Positions 54,500 through 64,000 of a stretch of 64,000 nt of DNA are shown here, piece by piece. How positions within the stretch are numbered: position 1 is the first letter of the stretch; the number at the start of each line of letters is the position of its first letter. The stretch spans positions 7,936,001 through 8,000,000 of the forward strand of contig CP053153.1 in assembly GCA_014607495.2 (NCBI GenBank), given 5' to 3'. Position numbers and translations under genes: made by a program. The notes under the pieces are model-generated. The model searched no databases. It saw only the letters and a list, made by a program, of their open reading frames with translations, and was not told where the DNA came from. This DNA is from Carposina sasakii. Taxonomy: Eukaryota; Arthropoda; Insecta; Lepidoptera; Carposinidae.

Positions 54500-57400
54500 C
54501 AGATGGAGAACCAAAAGAGTTGAAGTTATTGTCCGTTTCATAAAATAGTTCCTATGCCTGATTTCGGAACAGAAGATGAGGTCATACTCATAGTAACTTA
54601 TAGTAGCGCCATCATCCATCGGAATTATTCGGTGGAACGCAGTCTCCCATGTTGGTCATCGATGATTTATACCACGTAGGGAGGCGTAGCAACGTTTCAC
54701 TGTTCTTAAACATCTGACAACGCTTTGCTAAACGTGGCTGTAGGATCTCCTCTTCGATTCTGCAGTTTTGATTGCCGTGTGTATGTGTATAAACATACGG
54801 AGGGATCTTAAATATTATTACTGACTGTAGGCGAATGTCAGCCGAAAAGTTCATGCACACTATCCATTTTAGGCTCTTTACAGGCTACATGGTGATAGCC
54901 AGGCGACATTGATTTACCACACCTCACCTTATAGTTTATTCCGTAATTCAGACAGTGAGGGTATTTTTTTGTAATGTGATTAGAAAAAATAAACTTTTGT
55001 AAAAAAAATCCTTCGTTTCGTTTCAGTTTCACTACTTTGCTATGTTTTCCCATTAGTCAGATTGAGGTTTTTAATCGATCGATGATGATGACGAATGTAG
55101 TGAGGGACAGGAAAATGTCGATAACACAATAAAACCACAATTTATATTTGAATATTTTTTACTTCTGTTTTAATGGATTTTCGTGTTGTAAAAGTATTAT
55201 TGATCAAAATGTATAAAATTACAGGCTTTATAGTTAAGTTCCTGGCGCTTCGATAGTTGCTACGGTTTGCTTCTTCCAAGTGTTCCATTATACTTATAAA
55301 AGTTGCAGTTACATATAGTGATAATATTGCTTAATTGCTGTACTATAAGTAAAGTACTAATACTCATAAGACTAGGACATAATCATCTCCAATTATTTGA
55401 TAATGAAAGAGTATGTAAATTTACATTTACCTATAACAACCAGTATGTAGACACTCTAAGGCGCACTTGAACTAAACGCACAAATCTTAATTTAAGTAAA
55501 CCTAGGATTAATTTTTTTTTATTATTTTATATTAAAATTACACGGTAGTTATTTCTGTTCATGTCAAACTAAGCAAGTTATAGACGTGTTATTACAAAAG
55601 AATTTAAACATTGTTTAAGCTAAATTTGGCAGATATTCCTACGTTTTGCTGTCAATTGTCATATTTAAATCAAGTCTAACTTTAGGCGCTCTTTTGTAAT
55701 AACACCCCATGTGTGCATATTCCCGATTTAACTCAAATCTTGATTTAGCATTTTACATGTGGGCCTTAGTTACAATTGTACACTTAGATTACATAAACTT
55801 AACATTGCGTATTTAATGATAAGAAAGTTATAAAGAATTTTACAATATCGAATGACTGGAGCTGATCATATTTCGTATAAAGCCTATGCCGTTTAGTTGT
55901 TATAGAGTATTTATACAAGATACATATTTTTAATGACTGACAAAATGTGAACTGATATAGAATTAGGTATCATTATGTACAAAGAAGTATTTTTAAATTT
56001 AATGGTTTTACAAAAAAAAAAAATATAGTTTTTTTTATTACTGCATTTCATTTTTGTAAATATCCCGGTAATTTTAGACGACTTAACATATATTTTTTTC
56101 TTAAATTAGAGAGTCAGAATTACCACCATTTACGAGTAAATAGAAACTTTGATTTTCATCATCTGACAGCCAATTGCAATAACCGATCTTGAGAGTATTC
56201 TTGCATAATCTCTATAAAATCTGAGATTCTTTTTGATCTCTTATATTGAAATTGGCCATAAAAAGCACCACAATTTTCCTAAAAATGCATGCATTATTGT
56301 ACAACTCCATAGTGCGATGCCCGAAAACTCTACATAGAAGTAAATAATATTCTGGCTCTCTAGTTAAAAATAGTAAATGAAAAGCTATTAATTAAATTAC
56401 CTTGATTGATATTGAAGTACAGATGTTATCACCTGATCCACTCGTTGAATTTTTGAACAAATGAAATTATAGTCTTCAATTTGAATGACGTATTAGGTAA
56501 ATAAAGTAGTAATATCAGCTTAGATTAATGATAGGTCTTCGCTCCGGCGAATCATTATTCTAAGAATATCAGGTATTTAAAGATCTGTATTCAGGATTAG
56601 GTAGTTATATACTTTAGATTTTTTTTACCTTCATATAATAACCAATGCGATACATTAGGTCGTCTTTTCGCATTAAAACTGTATATCTCTAAACATACAA
56701 GTTTTACAAGAGTGAATTTTATATTTTTTATGTACATTCGCGTAATGTTTAATCTTAATGAAATATAAACTCAATTTCGCATATTTAGACATTATGCATT
56801 TTAAATGCGAAAAGGCGAAGTAGATTCACATGAAATAGAGTAACAAAGGAATGCGTGAAGTTTTTATATTATGCACCTAAGTATTTTTGCGTCATTTTGC
56901 CTTTACGTATTTAAGTATTATATAACCATGAAGTTTCATATGATTTCGACGTTTTTTTTTTATAAAAATATAAATACTTATATGACTAATGCCATTTGAG
57001 AAACCTTGAGCAAACCACCTACACTTTAGTGTGATAGAAAAAGGCTTCGGAACTGCAAACAATAGTAACAAATATATACTTTATCAAATTTGAATAATTG
57101 TTATGAATGTACAATGCCCACTTATACTATGATATAGTCAAAAAGTTATATAAACGTCGAAATCGGTATCAGTTAAGTAGATTAAATTCTATGATATTTT
57201 ATAATATTTTCCACTGATTTTACAAAACTTTTTTTTCAAAACAGTATAAAATATACAATAGTAAACTTCTAGGTGAATGTAAAAATCTTAAACGTATTTT
57301 CAATAGAAATATACAAAAAGCTATCCTTTGTTTACATCACAATAAGCCATATCTCGAATCTGGCTACACGACGTCAGAGTCCACGGCGGCAGTTCTGTTC

Positions 57401-58446
57401 TCTAGTCGCGCCAATACTAATGTATAACATTCGCCAAACATTACATTATATACTTTTTCTCAGCCTTTTTAATAGGAGAATCATAATTGATTTGAATTTG
57501 GAATATAAAATAGTAACTAGTAGAGTCGGTGAAATAACATACACGTAGTAGTCCGTCCAACCGGGACGAGCTCTACACTACGATGTGAAGCACCATTTGT
57601 TCTAGCGTAGGGATAATGTACACGTCCTTTGTTTCTAATCTAAAGTACAATAGAATTAACTTTTTGTCCATATTAGCTTAAACGCCAATTTAATAATTAG
57701 GAACAACCATTTAGAAATACTATAAGAACAACTTTTAGGATAACTTAAATTAAAATAGCGCATTTGGCACTTAACACTAACCAATGAAAATGTCCTTTTA
57801 AAGTGTAATAGAATTCCAATTGTAATAGAGGTACCACTGACATGGAATAGCGGAATCTATTCCTGATATTCTTTGGCGAAAATGATTTAAGAATTTGAGG
57901 GGGTGTATGAAAATATTTAGCAAATCTATAATTCAATGAAGTAATAAATAAAATTGAATCATAAAGAGTATTATTAAGTTAACCTCTATCCAAGGATACT
58001 TATATATAAGTTACACTTACAACGCTTGCAAAACGATTGCAAATATAAAATTTAACTGCATATAAAACTATTTAAATTAATAGAGTCGATGTCAAAAATC
58101 CTATTTACAATAGAATTCTACTTTATGTATAAAATTGAGCATTAGTATAAACAGAGGCTGCTGTAACCTGAACAGTATTCAAATGCTTAAACTATATAAT
58201 ACACTCTCCCGAAGGGCTCTATCTATACCAAGTACTTAGTACTCATTTTGATCTTAAATTAAAACATAACTATTTACAAATATACACCTTAAAGTCTGTA
58301 GTGTAATCTCATAGCCACAGTAAGGACGAGTCCATTTCTCGACGCGTAACGTTTTACAAAAATACTTTCGCTTAATCACAAAACTGGAATCACATGATGC
58401 GGCGGGGTAGCACGCGTCCGTCACAGGCGCGCCTCGGCAGTCGCCC
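54500..58446. other. Region between BTB-zinc finger gene and Blimp-1; probable 3' UTRs
   Basis: AT-rich with only short, motif-free frames. The two genes end towards each other here, so the stretch should include both 3' UTRs. A copy of the 49-bp hairpin is at 56519. No RNA gene or transposon with clear ends is recognised. Confidence 0.45.
56519..56564. repeat. 46-bp hairpin, copy 2 (Blimp-1 3' flank)
   Basis: CTTAGATTAATGATAGGTCT then TCGCTCCGGCGAATCATTAT and TCTAAG. Differs from the copy at 50391 by a few bases in the loop. Confidence 0.6.
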
Positions 58447-61400
58447 TCAGGTGCACTCGATGATGAGCGGCTGACTGGACTCGATGACACTGGGCCGGGG
58501 CTCCGCCGGCGGCGTGTAGTGCTGCGGCGGCGGCTCGTGCTCCGGCAGCGCGCGGTACTGCGGCGACAGATGCGGCGTGGTGGTGTGCGCGTGCCCTCCC
58601 AGCTCGAGCCTCGCCCCACCGCCCAGCCCTCCCGGGGACATCGAGTGCACCTCGTAGGCGTCGTGCCCCTCTCTCTCGTGGCAGTCTTTGTCGATGGAAC
58701 CTGCAAAGTGTACGCGAAATTGAAATCGGCAGCGTTCAGTGAGAGCGTAAGTGAAAGTGGCGGTTCACCTACGCGCGGGGAGAAAGTGCAGCGCGCTGCA
58801 GTTGCTCTCGCGACAGTGAACGCGTTTATACAGTTTTATCTTGATGTAGTACGCAAATATTGTAATATTGAGAAAGTTTGTGAAAATATAGTGAATGATG
58901 AAACTTACCCATGCATTCTGTATTAGCAGCATTTGTGATGGCTAACACTTCTTCAATATTGTTGGGCTTGCAACTAGTTGTTTTCCAATGTGTGCGCAGT
59001 CCGGAAGCGCTGATGTATTTTTTGTCACAGCCTTGGCATACATACGGCCTGTCGTTTGTATGCAACCTTTTATGCAATTTTAAGTGTACAAATTGCGTGA
59101 ATTTCTGCATACATAAATCGCACGCATACGGTTTTTGTCCAGAGTGCAGGCGTAGGTGAGTCTTTAAATTAGAAGTTGAAGAAAATCTTTTCTTGCAAAT
59201 ATCACATTGATGAGGTTTCTCCCCTGTGTGAACTAGATGATGTTTTTGTAGGTGAGCAAGTTGCGTGAAGGATTTATTACACACATTACATTTGAATGGC
59301 CGCTCACCTGAATGTGTTCTCAGGTGAACCTTCAAGTTGGATAATTGACCAAAAGTTTTGCAACAAACATTGCATTCATAATGCATTTTTCCATCCTTTT
59401 TCTTGAGTGGATAGGGTAGACTTCTGTATCCCCGAGACGATTGTGAGTTTGGACTCATAGGACCCATCATCAGCCCGCATGACCCATCAGGACTCATGCT
59501 GCCGTGAGGTGGTCCTAACTGGCTGTTCATGTTTGAATTCTGTATTAAACTTAACTGGGAACAATTTTTCAATGTAATCACGCTTGTAGAGGATGGATAA
59601 TGATGATTGTTTTGGCCATTCTGTGCTCTTTCATATTGATGAGATGAAGTTACTGTAGGAGAATACGTACTTGGTGGAGATCCTAGTTGCGTTATTATTG
59701 TAGAATTAGGCGGGGAATATAAGTTGTAGGAATAATTTGGATAGTGACTTTCGTAACGTGTTTCTCTGATTTCCCTTATTTCTCTGATTTCTCTTATCTC
59801 AGTCGTGTGGGGAATAGAGTGCGGTGGTGACGATGAATATAAGGAAGAAACATTTGGAGCTGGCAATTGTTGAGGAAGTGGCAGTAGAGATGGCAAGGGC
59901 GTTAAATTCGAACTAGAATCTGGACTACAAACGTTTCCATATCTTTGACTTTTCTTGTACGAATACGCCATTTCAGTCGGGGAAGAGGGCGGTGGAGTAG
60001 CGTTAGGTTGCCTACGATTTGGATCATTGTTATTTGTATCTATTCTATTACCAGTCAAAATAGTTTCTAGTATTCTCGTATCTGGTGGAGAATACCTCAT
60101 ATATGGTGGTTGTGGCGAGGGTGAAGTGGCGCCTTCCTCGTAATATGGCTTATTTATTGGAAGTATTGTATTTTGTGATGATTCTAATACAATGACCGTC
60201 GATGTGGCAGGATCACGTCGAGGTGGTGATAAGTTCTGGGGCAAATCATGTACCACCTCTTCAGCTATGATTAACTCCTTATCGTTTTCATAATCCATAT
60301 CCTTGTGGTTTTGATATTGATATGCTTTTGGCATTTTTATTTTTACCTTTCTATATTCATTGCGGTGCATATCGGGGTCTGATTTTTGTACAATTACTGT
60401 CTCTTTGGGTTCATTTGTTTTGTTGGAACAATCTAATACATAGTTTTCTACATCAGAATCACTAGAATCTTCCGGAGGTGTGAATTCATCATGATAACCA
60501 TTGCTATGGTAACCTTCGTCTGACCTGACCGAACCATCATTAGGTGTCAGTTGGTGTTCATAATGTGGTCCACAGTGAGTGAGAATAGGAGATTTGCTTC
60601 CTAATTTCTCATTATTTGGAGGCATAGGAGAAGGTGCACGCACATGATGATTTTGGACAGGTGATCTATTTGTGTATATTCTTGAATTCTCCAGTTGATG
60701 AATAACAACATGTGATGTACTCTCCTTGTGTTGAATGATCAACGTGGTGTTGTCTTTATGGTGAATTTTCACTGGTGATGGCGGATGCATCAAGCCGGGT
60801 GGAGACGTCGGTAGTTGTTCCATGGGGTTTGGAGATTCCATTTTATTGTGTACAATATTAGATGAAATATCGTTTCTCATGATTGTCCTGTCATTCTTGA
60901 TTCGTGGTTCTTCACGAGACGGTGCTATGGCGCCTTCACTTTGTTCACGCTTTCGCCGACGACTTGATATTTCTGACTCGAACAATTCTTTTGTGTTTGT
61001 GAGACCAAGAACGTATTTCATGTGATTGAACGCGATCTCTGGGTGAACAGGAGCAGGTGGCAAGCCGTAAGCTTTCTTTATTGTCTCTTCTTTGCCTGAA
61101 ATAATCATTGGTTTTAATACTACAATAAGGTATTGAATTGTATCAGGCGTCACTATTCGGAAGTTCAAATCAATACAATAAGGGATTTCATTGTTATACT
61201 GAAATTCATATTCAGGTATGTAGAAGTGTTTATACTTACAAATAGAGTATGTAGCTCTTTCAGGATCAATATCGTAGCCCAGCCTTGTCGCAAAGTCTTT
61301 GCAGTACCACACCATAAGTTCTTCATTTGGCATAATGTCCCTATAAATTAGAATAATGTTATTAACAATGTGCTGTGTTATTATGCTAACGAAATAAATA

Positions 61401-63809
61401 GTTTGAGTGTGTACAAAGTGTGATCAGTGAGTGTGTGTGATTTACCTTATGGTGTAAAAGTATATGTGCTCTTGGTGCTGACAGGCGACCAGGTTCATGA
61501 CGGAGAGCGAGTACGCCGAGGCCACGTACCGCATCCAATTGGCCACACTCGTGTCCGAGCCGTCCAGGTAATAATAGTCACTATCTTTGAAGATCTGCAA
61601 TAAATTAACAAAACGCTGTAAATATTAAATTGCCGACTTGCTTACTTCAAGGTTTTATTAAAACTGATGATTGTTAGATTGTAAGCACATGTTGACAGAA
61701 GCACGTGTTCGTTATTTACAATACGCGTGCAACTGATAGTAACATGCTTGCTTATATTATGCAGTACGGAGTCAAGGACTAGATGCAATGTCGTTGTTTT
61801 AATAGGTCTTCAGTGTTACTGATAAGGCGCTACTTGTTTGTTATAGATGCAATTATTTCTCATTGTCTGTCTTAATAGACCCGGTAGTGCATTAGTGCAG
61901 AGTAAGCTTACACAAGACTTGCATCTAAATGAGTACTAAACAGAAAGACACTTGAGAGATGCGTAATACTTACTATGTAAATAAAATATAATGAATATAA
62001 ACACGTATAGAATCCATCACCAGAAATATCTAGTTCAATTTCATAGAAGTCAATAAAGAAATAAAGAAGAAATTGAAAGCCAATTCTCACCTTGATATTT
62101 CCATAAGTATGATGTCTGACAGTTTCCTGTACCTGGCCCAAAATAATAGGAATAGGTTAGTTGTAATATAAAGTGAATTTTATAGAAGAAAATTTAGAAG
62201 AGCGCGCGTAGAAAGCTCTAAGCCTTCGGTTATGTGTTATTCTTTACCACGTGCTTGTAAGTGTAAGATTATAGTTAATGTACTAAAGCAGCTTAAAAGA
62301 AGTTTTACAGTTTGTACAATGATATTTACAGGTGAAAAGTTAGTTGCAATATCTACAAGTTGATCTAAAGGCAGCTCCTACCTATGAAAAACATTATTAA
62401 AATGTTACTTTAGACACTCACTCTCCAGTAGTACCGCCATGAGATCTTGTCATTTGGTTTGTTAGGTGTACGGGATCCTTCGAAGGGACCAAAGCGTGTT
62501 CCACGAGGGATCACACCTGTGCTCCAAACTCCTTCAGTCTGAAAAAAATTAAAAAAAATTAGGGTACTTACTTTCTTATAACCTACCACATTTGGCAGAA
62601 TTTAATTTGTAGAGGTAGGTACTCGTAATTTTATGGTAATCTATCGACACAAAATTCAATTACCAGTAAAATTAGATGAAACCTAAATCACAAGCAGATC
62701 AGTCTTATCAGTATTAATTTCGAATTGGCTTACACCATTCATATAAGACAAACTTAGCTCTGTACAGAACAATATACATTAGCGGTTTCAATGTTATGGG
62801 AGTCGAGCTATCTGCTGGTGAGAGCGCAATGTATATCAAATACAAACCGGTGTGTTAGGCGTGGAGAGCACAGCTGAGGGCCTGAGCGTGAGGCTGCGGG
62901 GCAGCGTGCGCTCGGCGCGGCCGGGCGTGCCTCGCTCGCACGGCACGTCGGGCACGATGTACACCGTGAGACGCTCAAACTCTTCCTCGCGCATTCGCGT
63001 CACATCGTACGAGCCCGCATCGGGGACTGCGCCGGCAGCTGGCCGCCCGACCACGGTTGTGCTTGCTTCCTCGCTGGTTGACTGCGTAATTAGATGATAA
63101 CTTTAGTAATCCTCTCATAACGACGATATAAATAGTAGTAACAGTGAGCATACTAACGCAGATGTAACATTAAGTAAGCACGAATTGTTCTATATTCATC
63201 AGATTTTTTAAAACTTTTCCAACTTAGTATCTGATTGAAATTCTACATGACCCATTAAAAATTATATAACAAGCGCAGTTATAAGAATAGACCGGCGAGA
63301 TTGCAATAAAATTAAAGTGACATCTCCCCAGACCGCTTTTCAGTCCCGAAAATATGCAGACGACGTCGTAACGAACTGCATTTTCCCCTTCACGCTGTAT
63401 GCAATTTCACAAGCGACCGATCAACTTTGAATGCTATGGTCTTTTATTAAAGGTGTTTTTGGCTAAGTAAGAGTTGTCTGGAGCGTTCAATAAAGGGGCG
63501 GTGCTACTACTGACCCAGTTTTGTGATAAGTGCGCACTTTCCACTGCGCACTGTTACTTCCCTTCTGCCTATTTATATTTTTCACTAATAATGGAAAGTT
63601 ATTTAAAACTTCAAAAAAATTATTTTATTTTATTTATAAAAGTTATTTTTAATTCATATTGACTCGATAGAATACTGATGCTGAGACGGTAATATTTTCA
63701 GTCTTAAAAAGAAAATTTTTATGCGATAAAAAGAGAGCCATAGAAGAAGGCCAGATAAAATTTTTCATAGATAAGTATAAAATATTTGTTTCATACTCAC
63801 TAGTCGCAT
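58447..63809 (-). CDS. Blimp-1: Blimp-1 (PRDM1) PR/SET and zinc finger transcriptional repressor
   Basis: Nuclear repressor; in flies it is ecdysone-induced and times prepupal development. Exons on the minus strand: 63809-63801 (MRL; leader back to 63878), 63081-62848, 62538-62422, 62126-62091 (36-nt microexon), 61594-61446, 61340-58909, 58700-58447 (stop); all GT-AG and in phase, 1,076 aa with the microexon. Seen: [20 protein letters not shown] before the PR domain; PR domain with [61 protein letters not shown] and [20 protein letters not shown]; a Pro/Ser-rich middle; five fingers at about 836-972 (CNVC, CNVC, CDIC, CDLC and a last one CQGC ending HWKTTSC). The C-terminus SQPLIIECT follows a GC-rich exon. 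Longer N-terminal isoforms may start outside the window. Confidence 0.95.
62091..62126 (-). CDS. Blimp-1: Blimp-1 in-frame microexon in PR domain
   Basis: Twelve codons, [12 protein letters not shown], phase 0 on both sides, AG acceptor (GGTACAG) and strong donor (AAG|GTGAGA). It would sit between ISWRYYWR and [10 protein letters not shown]. The PR domain also reads smoothly without it, so it may be a cassette exon. Existence inferred from splice signals and the open frame only. Confidence 0.5.
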
Positions 63810-64000
63810 CTTGATTTTTTATGTTGTTTTTAGATCAGTATTTTATAATTTTATTCTGTATCTTGAAGTAACTTGTACCTGTAACAAGAAACAAAAATAA
63901 ATTAAAAATAATAATAGGTAGAAAAATTATATTATATAAAAAGGAACATAATTCATAAAAATAAGATTATTATAACAAAAAACGGTTTTGTTGTTTTTCT

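Noticed and set aside
58519..58926. Plus-strand frame opposite the Blimp-1 C-terminal exon
   Set aside because: Composition-driven shadow of a GC-rich coding exon; no motif.

Overview
The window reads as nuclear DNA of a moth or butterfly. It is AT-rich, the genes are cut into many short exons with GT-AG introns, and the gene set is animal (SENP6/7-type SUMO protease, PDCD2, TMEM242, DUS4L, a BTB-zinc finger factor, Blimp-1). The repeat load is also lepidopteran in character: a tRNA-headed SINE, LINE tails ending in GAT/CAT triplets, mariner, Transib, DIRS and many short foldback elements. No CRISPR, operon or bacterial feature is present. Gene identities come from reading translated motifs by eye; no database search was run.

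Layout. 1-1960 holds the 3' part of a minus-strand Ty3/gypsy retrotransposon (frameshifted gag-protease). 2029-24463 (+) is a SUMO-protease locus: an N-terminal block with a zinc ribbon and a SUMO-interacting motif (2029-4346), then a SENP6/7-type catalytic block (8600 or 9211 to 24463) whose His, Asp and Cys lie on three different exons. Its introns are packed with transposons. The best of these is a complete-looking Transib element (12715-16628) between the Asp and Cys exons. 24464-31688 is intergenic and mostly nested palindromic repeats plus a 129-bp minisatellite. 31689-33558 (+) is PDCD2, convergent with TMEM242 (34478-33629, -). 34700-41690 is repeat territory: a four-unit 430-bp tandem array, then a 4.5-kb block bounded by inverted ends that start CACAGTG and containing a decayed DIRS retroelement. 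41713-43001 (+) is DUS4L. 45986-54499 (+) is a BTB-zinc finger gene with eight fingers. It lies tail to tail with Blimp-1 (63809-58447, -), whose PR/SET domain and five zinc fingers are fully readable.

The host genes are not a pathway; they are neighbours covering SUMO removal, ribosome-linked PDCD2 function, a mitochondrial assembly factor, tRNA dihydrouridine synthesis and two transcription regulators. The most unusual material is the Transib element with an open 710-codon RAG1-like transposase, a perfect 5-bp target duplication and very long terminal repeats; the second pair of Transib-like ends around the DIRS remnant; a 36-nt in-frame microexon in the Blimp-1 PR domain; a start codon that seems to be split by a 3-kb intron in the BTB-zinc finger gene; and a 46-49 bp hairpin shared by that gene and the Blimp-1 flank.
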